Shown here in pieces: positions 1-8,248 of a stretch of 64,000 bases of DNA; the first letter of the stretch is position 1, and each line of letters starts with the position of its first letter. The stretch is taken from the NCBI GenBank assembly GCA_027483535.1, contig JAIXUN010000003.1, positions 310,001 through 374,000 of the forward strand. Direction: 5' to 3'. This stretch comes from a bacterium (GTDB lineage: Bacteria > Armatimonadota > Fimbriimonadia > Fimbriimonadales > Fimbriimonadaceae). The translations under genes were made by a program, and so were the position numbers. A model generated the notes under the pieces. That model was not told where the DNA came from. It did not search any database and saw only the letters and a list, made by a program, of their open reading frames with translations.

Positions 1-1
1 C

Positions 2-265
2 GGCCTGGCGACCTACGACCTAGCGTATGCGATCGCTCCTTGGTGGCCGTTGGCGTTTAGGCAAAGGCACGAAACCGCGATTCTGAGGTGTTGGTACGAA
101 ACCCTCGACGAGCCCGACTATTCCTTGGAGAAGGCTCAGAAAGATTGGGACCTTTCGGTTGCGCAATGCCTGCATGTACCGCTCTCACACTGTTTAACCC
201 AGGAGTCGGCCGACGAGATGTCGGGTTTGTGGCGATGGCAGTTAGAGAACCTGATGCGGGGTTGA
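2..265 (+). CDS. APH-like phosphotransferase, C-terminal fragment cut by the window edge
   Basis: An open frame runs from base 2 to the TGA at 263-265 without an obvious start, so this is the 3' end of a gene that begins outside the window. The 87 visible residues begin GLATYDLAYAIAPWWP, followed by RQRHETAILRCWYETL and a Trp/Leu-rich tail. This matches the layout of the C-terminal lobe of aminoglycoside/choline/ecdysteroid kinase-like phosphotransferases, where a D-L-A-Y segment follows the metal-binding Asp and a helix of type RRHERELLRRY comes next. The catalytic motifs would lie upstream and cannot be checked. The substrate is unknown. The family call rests on pattern recall over a short stretch. 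Confidence 0.45.
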   Translation, partial: GLATYDLAYAIAPWWPLAFRQRHETAILRCWYETLDEPDYSLEKAQKDWDLSVAQCLHVPLSHCLTQESADEMSGLWRWQLENLMRG

Positions 266-489
266 AAGGCGCCCGCTTTGCTCGCGCTTCGACGAGAGAC
301 TCCAAGCGAATGTTCCAGCAAATTTAGGCTATTTAACGAAAAAATTCACCGGCGAAGACTCATTGTTAAATTCTCGTAAAGAGCGAATGGTTAGTGCAAT
401 TTTTTGTGAACTTTCTTGTCCCAATTCCACTCTTGGACCACATTCGGTGGTGCACTCCCTTAAAGGGTGACACCGAAGGTTGGGTTCGT

Positions 490-1101
490 ATGAACAAATT
501 GTTTACACTACTTTCACTCTCCTTCGTGGCTGTTTCCAGCCAAGCAACGATCGTGTTCAGCTCGTTTGGAACCGGAGACTCGGCAAAAAATAATAGCTGG
601 GGATTTGGCGACCTTCACGATGCTCGGATCGCCTCTCAGTTCACTTCTAGCGCAGCGGGATCGCTCGATGTCATCAAGCTTTCGCTCCGGACGAGCACGG
701 GGACCAAGATTGGCAAGATTTCCCTTTACGAAGACTCTGGCAACGATATTGGCGCTCTTCTGGGCAGCTTCGAGGTGGACTTAACCACCACCGGCGTCAA
801 GACCATCAAGAACTCCAATCCCAGCATCATGCTGCTGGCGGGTAGCAAATACTGGCTTGAGGCAAGCAGTGCCATTGGGTCTGGTGTTTACAGCGGATGG
901 AACATCAACGACCAGAATATGAACGGGTTGATCAAGTTTGGGGCGGTGAACGGTACCTCGCAGAATCCAACGTCGACTTACAAAGTTGGGAACGGGGCTC
1001 TTACCGCGTTTAGCGTTCAAGTAGTGCCGGAGCCATCCACGTTAATCGTGATGGGGTCGCTGATGGGCCTTGGTGTCATCCGACGTCGGAAAGCAAACTA
1101 A
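490..1101 (+). CDS. PEP-CTERM exported protein
   Basis: This 203-residue protein starts with a signal peptide (MNKLFTLLSLSFVAVSSQA, residues 1-19). It ends in a PEP-CTERM sorting signal: VPEPST, a hydrophobic segment, then RRRK at the extreme C-terminus. Proteins with this tail are cut by an exosortase during export and are usually extracellular or tied to exopolysaccharide. The middle is Ser/Thr/Gly-rich beta sequence that resembles the choice-of-anchor class of PEP-CTERM proteins; no catalytic motif is visible. The ATG at 490 is preferred over an in-frame start at 394 because it puts the signal peptide at the N-terminus. A strong terminator follows at 1177-1216, so the gene is probably monocistronic. 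No exosortase is in the window. Confidence 0.8.
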   Translation: MNKLFTLLSLSFVAVSSQATIVFSSFGTGDSAKNNSWGFGDLHDARIASQFTSSAAGSLDVIKLSLRTSTGTKIGKISLYEDSGNDIGALLGSFEVDLTTTGVKTIKNSNPSIMLLAGSKYWLEASSAIGSGVYSGWNINDQNMNGLIKFGAVNGTSQNPTSTYKVGNGALTAFSVQVVPEPSTLIVMGSLMGLGVIRRRKAN

Positions 1102-1176
1102 CCGGTTAGTCTATTCGCTAAACCTTGTTTGGCGCACCGAAGTAGAACTCTTGTAACTGTTTAGGGTGCGTAAGTT

Positions 1177-1216
1177 GGGGTCCCATTTCTCCTTGGAGAA
1201 GTGGGACTCCGTTTTC
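1177..1216 (+). terminator. Rho-independent terminator of the PEP-CTERM gene
   Basis: A long hairpin (GGGGTCCCA then TTCTCC, TT loop, GGAGAA then TGGGACTCC) is followed by GTTTTCTTCC. It lies 75 bases after the stop of the 490-1101 gene and just before the 3' end of the convergent DinB gene. Confidence 0.8.
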
Positions 1217-1299
1217 TTCCAGATCCAGATCCGGGTCGAGGTCGAAGGATGCGCGAGTCTGCTCTCTGCCGAGTCCACGCAGTGAAGGAAAGAACGTCG

Positions 1300-1800
1300 T
1301 TACGGATTCATCTTCTCTGAGGGGAGCTCACCGATCCAATCAACATCGAGCCCGCGCGCGATCAGATGCTCGTGCAGTTGTCCTAAATGACCATGGATGT
1401 GCCTTAGGCTAAGTAGCAGAAGCTCGAATCGGCTTACGTTTGGGTACCAGGGGAATCCGCAGGTGGGCGATTCCAGATCGAGCGCGTGGATTCGATCTTC
1501 GATCTCGGCAAGGATCAAATCGGCGAGGTCCAGCATCTCCTCTCGCGTGTAAGGTTCTACAACCGGCACGTCCCCTTCCAACACCGCGCGATGATTCTCT
1601 GCCTTAGCCCAAGGCTTCCAAGATGCCATGTCTTCGTAAAGGTAGAGATGGGCATAGCCCAAGGCGTGGTACGCAATGCGCCAGTAGGTGCGGGGATGAT
1701 CGCCCCACGTCCACAACTCGTCCGGCGTGACCTCGATGGCTTGGCGGGTCATTAGGATCGCGGCGCGATACTGTCGGACAAGTGCGGTGCGGACTTCCAC
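1300..1800 (-). CDS. DinB family protein
   Basis: This 166-residue protein has the four-helix DinB/YfiT layout. The N-terminal helix is LVRQYRAAILMTRQAIEVTP. A first His lies at about position 45 (AYHALGYAHLY), and a His-rich last helix, HIHGHLGQLHEHL, occupies about 134-146. These histidines usually form a metal site in the DinB fold. Members range from thiol-dependent transferases to stress proteins of unknown role, so no reaction is assigned. The start is GTG at 1800-1798. The gene lies 51 bases after the TIGR01777-type gene on the same strand, and the two may be co-transcribed. Confidence 0.8.
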   Translation of the reverse strand: MEVRTALVRQYRAAILMTRQAIEVTPDELWTWGDHPRTYWRIAYHALGYAHLYLYEDMASWKPWAKAENHRAVLEGDVPVVEPYTREEMLDLADLILAEIEDRIHALDLESPTCGFPWYPNVSRFELLLLSLRHIHGHLGQLHEHLIARGLDVDWIGELPSEKMNP

Positions 1801-1851
1801 AAATGGGAAGACGCTTATCGGGAGCCAATTTTGTCGGGCTTGTTTCGCCGG

Positions 1852-2793
1852 TTAGGCTTGTCGCATCTTGGCGACGAGGTCCTGCACCGCCGGGCCGAAC
1901 TCCGGAAACTGGAACTGGAATCCTGCGTCGGTGAGCCGCTTCGGAACGACTCGGCGACTTTTCAGCACGATCTCTGAATCGCCGTCCATGAACCATGCGC
2001 CGATGGCGATCATCCAAGGCGTCGCCGGGAGTCCGAACGGGATGCCCCAAGCCTGCCGAAGCTCTTTTGCGAACTCGGCTTGAGGCAGCGGGTTGGGAGA
2101 GGCGATGTTCACCGGACCCTCCAGATCGCTCTCGATGAGGAACTGGATCGCGCGAACCATGTCTAGCTCGTGCACCCAAGACACCCACTGCTTGCCCGAC
2201 GCCAGCCTTCCGCCGAGCCCCTTTCGAGTGAGGCCAGAGAACACATCCAACGCGCTCTCTTTATCGATCCCCATCATGATGGCGGTGCGCATGGCGACCT
2301 TTCGAGTGTTCGGCGTCACCGCCTTATTCAGTTCGTCTTCCCATCGCTTGCCGATCTCGATGCTGTACTTCCAAGCAGCGGGAGCGTCGGGCTCCGAGCC
2401 TGCCATCACTCCGGTGATGTCGTCGTTCGCGGGTCCAAAGGTGTGCGCGTAAAGGGTGGCGGTGCTGGCTTGCAGCCACACTTTGGGAGGGTTGGGGCAC
2501 TGCGAGATCGCCTCACCAAGGATTCGGGTGGAGAGGATTCGGCTGTCCATCATCTCCTTCTTGTTCGCCTCGTTGTAGCGGCAATGAACGCGCCTGCCCG
2601 CGAGGTTCATCACCACTTCGGCGCCATCGAGCGCATCCGCCCAGGGTCCGAGGGTTCGCGCGTCCCAATGGATATCGTCTGCCGACTTGGGGTTTCGGGT
2701 GACAACGGTGATCTTGTACTCGGTGGGGTCTAGGTGCCGCTTGATGGCGGCGCCCATGTGTCCGGTCCCACCGAAGATCAGCACGCGCTTCAT
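1852..2793 (-). CDS. TIGR01777-type NAD(P)-dependent epimerase
   Basis: The 313-residue protein opens with a Rossmann fold (IFGGTGHMGAAIKRHL, glycine motif at about 8-14). It ends with a DUF1731-type tail (RRVVPKRLTDAGFQFQFPEF, about 281-300). That combination defines the TIGR01777 / YfcH / SDR39U1 group, normally about 300 residues. These proteins bind NADP but their substrate is unknown; the plant relative GIANT CHLOROPLAST 1 affects cell division. The ATG at 2793 places the glycine motif at the usual distance. A DinB gene follows 51 bases downstream. Confidence 0.88.
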   Translation of the reverse strand: MKRVLIFGGTGHMGAAIKRHLDPTEYKITVVTRNPKSADDIHWDARTLGPWADALDGAEVVMNLAGRRVHCRYNEANKKEMMDSRILSTRILGEAISQCPNPPKVWLQASTATLYAHTFGPANDDITGVMAGSEPDAPAAWKYSIEIGKRWEDELNKAVTPNTRKVAMRTAIMMGIDKESALDVFSGLTRKGLGGRLASGKQWVSWVHELDMVRAIQFLIESDLEGPVNIASPNPLPQAEFAKELRQAWGIPFGLPATPWMIAIGAWFMDGDSEIVLKSRRVVPKRLTDAGFQFQFPEFGPAVQDLVAKMRQA

Positions 2794-3061
2794 GATCGCA
2801 GGCTACCTACCCGGGAATTTTGGAAGGGCGACTTTTGGAGTTAACGACGAACGGTCAGGAGCGCGGGGATTCCCATTTGTAGAAAGCTCGAAGAGCTTTC
2901 CGATGGGGCTTAAGGCATGAACGCTTTATCTGTCGCTGATCTCGCTTCCCGTGCCTGTTTGCGTTATTGAGCTATGAATGTCTTGAGCCCGGATTCAGAC
3001 TCTAATATTAAAGACGGAAAATAAGTGAACAAAGTTGAAGGAGCTCCGTCCATAAAAGAAA

Positions 3062-4450
3062 ATGAGCATGCAGGACCGAGAACGAGTGATTCACCTGCTC
3101 AATAGATTTGGGCTTGGAGCTAGCCGTGAAGACCTTGCCTTTTACAGGCAAGGAACATGGATCGAAGCGGTCGACAAACTGATTGAAGATAACCGTCCCG
3201 AATATGACGTAAAAATTGCAGATTCATTTTTTGATGGAACTAACCCAGGGCTTCAGCGAATGTCTCAGCTTCAGGGGCATTGGTATCGGCGGTTGATCAT
3301 CACAAACCGTCCTCTCCAACATCGGATGTTGCTTTTTTGGCACGACCATTTTGCCACCAGTAGTGCGAAGGTTAGAAATGCGCAAGCGATGCTTGGACAC
3401 ATGGATACTCTCTATGAGAATTCCTTGAAGTCATTTAGAGAGCTTATCGAGGCCGTAAGCAAAGATCCTGCGATGGTTATCTGGCTAGATCTTCAAGAGA
3501 ATACAAGAGACGCCCCGAACGAGAATTTTGCCCGTGAAATATTGGAGTTGTTCACCCTGGGAATTGATAGCGGTTACACGGAATCTGATATTCGAGAAGT
3601 TGCTCGTGCTTTTACAGGGTGGCAGTACAGGCAATCGAGGAGACGTGGAAACAGGTCGATCGAGTTTACAAAGAACCTTGCTTTACATGATCAAGGTGAG
3701 AAAAGGGTTTTAGGCCATAGTGGACGATTCGATGGTGATCAGGTTATTGATATTCTCTGCAAGGATCCCAGAACAGCCCGATACATTGCTAAAAAGGCAT
3801 GGGAATACTTTGCGTATGAGAATGTTGAGACGGAAACGCTCGACCGAGTTGCCAAAAAATTCTATGATTCGGGTCTAGAAATAAAGACGCTTATCCGGGC
3901 GATCATGACTGATGAGCAGTTCTTCAGTGAACGCGCGGTTGGAACAAGAGTCAAAAATCCGGTTGATTTTTGTGTGAGTACGGCTCGCGCAATTGGTGTT
4001 CAACGTCTCGAGCGAGCTGAGGCTTCTAGGCCCTTACCTTTCGGAAGTTTGCTCAAAGTTGCCACCAGAGATATGGGAATGTCGTTGCTAGAGCCACCGG
4101 ATGTGAATGGGTGGCCCTCTGGCGCGGCTTGGATCACATCAGCAACCATGAGCAAGCGAATCGCATGGGCAAGGCTTCTCTTTTTAGGGGAGCAGCAGTC
4201 TCTGACGCGAAATCGCAGAAGGGCTCCATCCTTCACGGCAAGAGAATTCTTCAATGCAAGGACCCCGGAAGAACTAGCCCGAGAATTGATTGTGGTTCTG
4301 GGTGCTAAGACGTCCCGAGCTCAAGAAAAGGTGATTATCTCTGCGGCAGTCAAAGCTTCCAATGGTTCTTTAACTAATGACAACTTTAACCTGGTTGCAG
4401 CAGAAGCAGCCACGGTCCTTTTCGCGATGCCTTCTTTTCAATTTCACTAG
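3062..4450 (+). CDS. DUF1800 domain protein
   Basis: A 462-residue protein with the DUF1800 hallmarks: HLLNRFGLGAS near the N-terminus, FWHDHFATS around residue 97, and PNENFAREILELFTLG at about 152-167. These proteins are common in Planctomycetes, Armatimonadota and Bacteroidota. They usually carry an export signal and pair with a DUF1501 gene. Neither is seen here: the N-terminus (MSMQDRERVIHLL) has no signal peptide, and the next genes are unrelated. The codons are visibly more AT-rich than in neighbouring genes, suggesting separate origin. Molecular function is unknown for the family. MSMQ could alternatively start at the second Met (3068). Confidence 0.85.
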   Translation: MSMQDRERVIHLLNRFGLGASREDLAFYRQGTWIEAVDKLIEDNRPEYDVKIADSFFDGTNPGLQRMSQLQGHWYRRLIITNRPLQHRMLLFWHDHFATSSAKVRNAQAMLGHMDTLYENSLKSFRELIEAVSKDPAMVIWLDLQENTRDAPNENFAREILELFTLGIDSGYTESDIREVARAFTGWQYRQSRRRGNRSIEFTKNLALHDQGEKRVLGHSGRFDGDQVIDILCKDPRTARYIAKKAWEYFAYENVETETLDRVAKKFYDSGLEIKTLIRAIMTDEQFFSERAVGTRVKNPVDFCVSTARAIGVQRLERAEASRPLPFGSLLKVATRDMGMSLLEPPDVNGWPSGAAWITSATMSKRIAWARLLFLGEQQSLTRNRRRAPSFTAREFFNARTPEELARELIVVLGAKTSRAQEKVIISAAVKASNGSLTNDNFNLVAAEAATVLFAMPSFQFH

Positions 4451-4546
4451 GTTTTAGTCGTTGGTGGGCAAATAGGGTTGCAGGGATGCATTTTCAACCC
4501 ACCGATATTCCTCGTAAAGAAGTACAGAGTGCTGGTTGGGTCACGC

Positions 4547-4999
4547 CTAGGTAGAGATCAGACCTTTCTCGATTGCAAAGCGGTTGATGGCATCGAAAAT
4601 GGCATCGTCTTGCAGAAGAAGCTGATCTTGAATGGGAGCCAGTCTCTCCCCGAGGTCGTCGATGGCGGCCTCGTACTCGTCTTCCGATAAATCCTCATCG
4701 AACAGGGTGAGCGTCTCGTCGGAGTCTGGCAACGGCGCACCGTTCAAGGCAATTTCTTGAGCTTGCTGCAGGAGTCGAAGGGGCTCTGCGAGGTCCAAGG
4801 ATCGCAAGGCTTCGTGAGTATCCCGAATCTCGTTGGCTTCCGTTTCCAAAAAGTAGCCTACGAGCCCGCTTTCCAACACGGCGCCCCTTAGTAGGTTTGC
4901 GGCGTAGATCAGGCGCTCCTCTTTGGAAAGAACTGTGTCGGCCCCGAATCTCTTATCGACCAAGGCGTCCCAAAAGCTACCAAAGGCTTCGATGCTCAT
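4547..4999 (-). CDS. DUF4375-like small acidic protein
   Basis: The 150-residue acidic, mainly helical protein has features recalling the DMP19/DUF4375 fold: an N-terminal FWDALVDKRFG, then RLIYAANLLRGAVLESGLVGYFLE, and a segment ALRSLDLAEPLRLLQQA. DUF4375 proteins usually show a pattern like E-N-GGFxQFFxN followed by ALxxIGA, and the fit here is partial. DMP19 itself is a DNA mimic. The C-terminal half is rich in Asp/Glu (DSDETLTLFDEDLSEDEYEAA), which would suit mimicry, but this is inference. The gene stands alone between convergent and divergent neighbours. Confidence 0.5.
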   Translation of the reverse strand: MSIEAFGSFWDALVDKRFGADTVLSKEERLIYAANLLRGAVLESGLVGYFLETEANEIRDTHEALRSLDLAEPLRLLQQAQEIALNGAPLPDSDETLTLFDEDLSEDEYEAAIDDLGERLAPIQDQLLLQDDAIFDAINRFAIEKGLIST

Positions 5000-5117
5000 T
5001 GATGCAATTGTACTTTGAGGCTTTGCGAGGTTGAGCCACCTTAGCGAGGCTCGGGGCCTTTCTTAACAGACAGTCTGTTTGGCAACGGTTGGCAGCAATC
5101 GGCGTAGACTCGATTCG

Positions 5118-6002
5118 ATGCAAATTCTCGTCACAGGAGCCACCGGCAACATTGGCAAAGGAATCGTCCCCCTTCTTCACCAAGAAGGACACCGGCTCAT
5201 CTTGTCCGACCTCGGACTCCTGCCCGAGAGCCTTCAGCCGTTTGCCGAGCGGTACCACCAGATTGATATCCAAAGCGCATTCGGGCTAGACCGAGCCGCC
5301 GAAGGGTGCGACCTCATCCTTCACCTGCCCGCATGGCACGGCATTCACTGGCAGCAAAAGACGGAGATCGACTTTTGGAATCTGAACGTGAACGGAACGT
5401 TCTTCGCCTTCCAAGCCGCTCGCGCCAACGGGATTAAGAAGGTTGTGTTCCTTAGCAGCCAAGCCTGGCATGGCCATTACGACAAATACGGCTTCACCAA
5501 GCGAGTGGGCGAGGAGCTGTGCGAGTATCACAAGAACCAAAACGGCATTAGCTACGTGTCGGTGCGACCCGCCGACCTTACTCCGTGGAGCAGTTGGGCC
5601 AAGCACTACGGACCTCGATTACTGTACGGAGGCGTGGATAGAGGCGACGTTCTGCAGTGCATCTTAAAATCGGTTGAGCATCTTGGAAAGACCGACGCTC
5701 TGGAAGGGTTCCCGGTCGACGCCTTGCGGCCCAACGCCTATACCGACGACCAGATAGAGAACTGGGAATCGGACCCGCTTGGCGTATGCGAGTCCATCTT
5801 CCCCGGTTTCCGAGACCTCATCGAAAAATATGGGTTGGACATCTCCCGAAAGCCGGCGGTGATGTCGACTTTGCTGGGTGCGGATACGGTGGGTTACGTA
5901 CCGCAAACGCACTTCGGAACGTTCTTGAAAGAGCTTCAAGCAAAGGATGAGGCGATGGGTCTGGACGAGGTGCTGAAGTTGGTTTGCGACTATCGCAACT
6001 AA
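5118..6002 (+). CDS. NAD(P)-dependent sugar-epimerase-like oxidoreductase
   Basis: This 294-residue extended short-chain dehydrogenase begins MQILVTGATGNIGKGIVPLL, the nucleotide-binding GxxGxxG loop. An Asp after the second strand (LILSDLG) suits NAD selectivity. The catalytic pair appears as YGFTK (YxxxK), preceded by a Ser (VVFLSSQAWHG). This is the layout of the NAD-dependent epimerase/dehydratase family. The ATG at 5118 is preferred over 5079 because it starts directly at the first beta strand. The substrate is unknown and the neighbours do not define a pathway. Confidence 0.8.
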   Translation: MQILVTGATGNIGKGIVPLLHQEGHRLILSDLGLLPESLQPFAERYHQIDIQSAFGLDRAAEGCDLILHLPAWHGIHWQQKTEIDFWNLNVNGTFFAFQAARANGIKKVVFLSSQAWHGHYDKYGFTKRVGEELCEYHKNQNGISYVSVRPADLTPWSSWAKHYGPRLLYGGVDRGDVLQCILKSVEHLGKTDALEGFPVDALRPNAYTDDQIENWESDPLGVCESIFPGFRDLIEKYGLDISRKPAVMSTLLGADTVGYVPQTHFGTFLKELQAKDEAMGLDEVLKLVCDYRN

Positions 6003-6057
6003 CAGTGCTAGGGTCTATGGCATTGGTTCGAGGTTGGGGAGAGGTAAGGTCTGAATC

Positions 6058-6543
6058 GTGGACGTCGTTGCCTCTACCCAAGCCGAACTGATCGGCACGA
6101 AAGACCGGATGGTCGCTCTGCTGAGAGCCACTCCTGAGGACAAGCTGAACTGGAAGCCCTCGCCAAATTCCCGGTCGATTGTGGAAATCGTGGCGCATTC
6201 GGCCTCGGCTCTGGGCACCATCCACCTGCAACTCAGCGGAACTCCGTTTCCAATTCCCACCAGCAAAGAAGCGAACGCGAGCTTTCTGAAGCACGATTCG
6301 GAGTTTACGGATCGGGAGCAAGTAGAGGCTTATCTGGAAGAGAAGTGTCGCGGATACGTAGAGTTTCTCAGCACCCTGCAACCGGAAGACCTCTCGCGCC
6401 CGGTGACGATGCCGTTCGGTCTTGGCGAGGCGCCGATGGCTGTCTTCATGACGTTCGGCAACATTCACACCCTGGGCCACGTCGCGCAGATCGAGTACGT
6501 GCAAACCATGTACGGCGATCTGGATTGGCACACCGGGTTCTGA
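6058..6543 (+). CDS. DinB family protein
   Basis: A 161-residue DinB-superfamily protein. Helix 1 has the family pattern QAELIGTKDRMVALLRATPEDKLNWKPSPNSRSI, followed by a His in VAHSASAL and a late His pair (NIHTLGHVAQIEYV) that would complete a metal site. It is unrelated at close range to the DinB protein at 1300-1800. The start is GTG at 6058, supported by a purine-rich AGAGGTAAGG about 15 bases upstream. The cognate thiol and substrate are unknown. Confidence 0.82.
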   Translation: MDVVASTQAELIGTKDRMVALLRATPEDKLNWKPSPNSRSIVEIVAHSASALGTIHLQLSGTPFPIPTSKEANASFLKHDSEFTDREQVEAYLEEKCRGYVEFLSTLQPEDLSRPVTMPFGLGEAPMAVFMTFGNIHTLGHVAQIEYVQTMYGDLDWHTGF

Positions 6544-6548
6544 CAGGC

Positions 6549-7781
6549 TTACTCTGCAACCGCCGAGACGGTTGCGGTGTGGGTGGCGGGATCGTACTTC
6601 ACAAAACGAACCTTTAGCGCCTTGCCGTCTTTCATCGGAATACTGCCCAATTGTCCTGGCGCCAGACCGTATCGTTCCATCGGCTTGCGCGCCCGCGATC
6701 GGGGGTTGGGGGCGAGGTCTAAGTGCACGGTGGTCGAGGCTCTGGCGTTGCCCTTTGTCGGCGCGACCAGCGAAGAGAGGTGCGCAAACAAGATGGGCGT
6801 CTTCAAGTCCGTCATGGCTCCTTGCTGAAAGTTGGCGCGCGAGACGACGCTGAACCATATTCTCTGCGGACCGGGATCCTTCACCGAACTCACCGCCGCC
6901 GCTTCATCGGGATCGTCTCTTCGGGAAACGAGCTCCCGAACTTCCACCCCGAAATCGCCCGTGAGATATCCTCCCACTAGCCCCTTTGCGGCGGGACGAT
7001 CGTAGGCGCCGAACGAGAATTCGCCTTCGTCGAACTTCTTGATCCAGCGCGGGTCCGATTCTTTGTTGCCGATCCAACCCATGCGGTACTTCTCCACCAG
7101 GGAGTAGGCGTTTGAACCGCGCCCCATCGGCGAAACCGGGTCGCCGTACTCGGTGAACGCCCGATCGGCGGCGAGCGATTTTTCCTTCTTTTTGTCTTGT
7201 ACCGACCACGCGTGCCCGAACCCGAAGTTGTGCCCGATCTCGTGGGCGAACACTCGCCACTGCGGCTTGGGAGTGAAGTAGATCGAATTAGTGGGGCCGG
7301 TGGCAAGGGCGGCGACTCCGGGAGGAGCGATTCGACCCCCGGTGGGACTTGCGTTGACCACAATGCAAATGAAGTCAAATTCCCTGGCAAGGTCTCGGCC
7401 AAGTTGCTTGTTGGCGGCGGTGACCGCATCGCGAATAGGTGCTCGGCGCTCTTTGTTCGGCACCTCAACTCCGTCTTTGGTGGTGCGTTCGTAAAGGTTG
7501 CTTTTGCCCAAGGTCACCACTGGAGAAACCTCGAACTTCTTCACCGAAAGGAGTCCGTAGGATTGGATTTTGAAGTAGTCGATGAGCGAATCGCCGACCG
7601 CCTTCATCTCTTGCTCGGAGTGCCGAGAGAGCTTCGGGTCGGGGTCGTTCTCGAACGCGGTTCGCAAGACCATGATCCGGATTTCGCTGTCCCCGGCTAT
7701 GCGATTGTTGGGTCGCCGATAGGCAGGTTCGGGCAGCGGGAGAGCCTGAGGCGCAAGAGAGACGAGGGCGGCAAGGAGCAT
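6549..7781 (-). CDS. Secreted metzincin-type zinc metalloprotease
   Basis: The 410-residue protein starts with a probable signal peptide (MLLAALVSLAPQALPLP). It carries the zinc site HEIGHNFGFGH at 180-190, with ligands H180, H184 and H190 and catalytic E181, and a Met-turn candidate SPMG near 222. This is the extended HExxHxxGxxH pattern of metzincins, as in gametolysin (M11) and M12-like peptidases. It should act outside the cytoplasm as an endopeptidase; the substrate is unknown. The longer in-frame start at 7868 would add 29 polar residues before the signal peptide, so 7781 is preferred. The C-terminal half after about residue 250 looks like beta domains. Confidence 0.72.
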   Translation of the reverse strand: MLLAALVSLAPQALPLPEPAYRRPNNRIAGDSEIRIMVLRTAFENDPDPKLSRHSEQEMKAVGDSLIDYFKIQSYGLLSVKKFEVSPVVTLGKSNLYERTTKDGVEVPNKERRAPIRDAVTAANKQLGRDLAREFDFICIVVNASPTGGRIAPPGVAALATGPTNSIYFTPKPQWRVFAHEIGHNFGFGHAWSVQDKKKEKSLAADRAFTEYGDPVSPMGRGSNAYSLVEKYRMGWIGNKESDPRWIKKFDEGEFSFGAYDRPAAKGLVGGYLTGDFGVEVRELVSRRDDPDEAAAVSSVKDPGPQRIWFSVVSRANFQQGAMTDLKTPILFAHLSSLVAPTKGNARASTTVHLDLAPNPRSRARKPMERYGLAPGQLGSIPMKDGKALKVRFVKYDPATHTATVSAVAE

Positions 7782-7830
7782 TGCTTTAACTTTAAACGGA
7801 GACGGCAGGATAGTGTTTGATTCATGGGAA

Positions 7831-8232
7831 CTAGTACCAGACGTTTGTGATGGCCATGTCCGCAACAATGAAGGAAATCACAGTTGGCCATTCTACGAAC
7901 ACGACTACACAGAAGGCAGTCAACCGGCATCGCCATAAAGCAGCTAGGGTGATGCCCGCTAAAGCGAGCGAACCAAAGAGCCCAACGTATGGCAAGAACT
8001 CCATTTCGGGCTGATTCATAAAGATCGTTCCGAAAAGAAGATTCATGAGGAGACTGACCAAGGGCAGCGCTAGAAAGAGTAGGCGCGGACTACACTTCAA
8101 GTTCCCTCGCGATCGGTCCCACCAGATTGCCAGGGCGAGCAGTGAGACGAACACCACTGTCGCCTTCCAATAGGAGCCCAACGGATAGAACGTCATCCAA
8201 AAAAGCTCGCCGAAGGTTTTTGGAGTAATCAT
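7831..8232 (-). CDS. Small four-TM membrane protein, function unknown
   Basis: The 133-residue protein has four hydrophobic stretches: about 22-39, 50-68, 80-98 and 104-125. Short charged loops (WWDRSRG, RCR) separate them. No conserved motif was recognised. It starts at ATG 8232. The stop is inside the N-terminal extension of the downstream protease reading frame, which supports the shorter protease start. Confidence 0.6.
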   Translation of the reverse strand: MITPKTFGELFWMTFYPLGSYWKATVVFVSLLALAIWWDRSRGNLKCSPRLLFLALPLVSLLMNLLFGTIFMNQPEMEFLPYVGLFGSLALAGITLAALWRCRLTAFCVVVFVEWPTVISFIVADMAITNVWY

Positions 8233-8248
8233 GTTGTGGAAGGGCCGG

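Noticed and set aside
450-465. CACTCCCTTAAAGGGT upstream of the PEP-CTERM gene matching the reverse complement at 10760-10775
   Set aside because: The core is a near-palindrome CCCTTTAAAGGG-like word, and a 16-base match of such a word is not convincing as a shared regulatory element.
5818-6858. 346-codon minus-strand open frame
   Set aside because: It lies opposite the SDR and DinB genes, has low-complexity Arg/Pro/Ser composition and matches no family.
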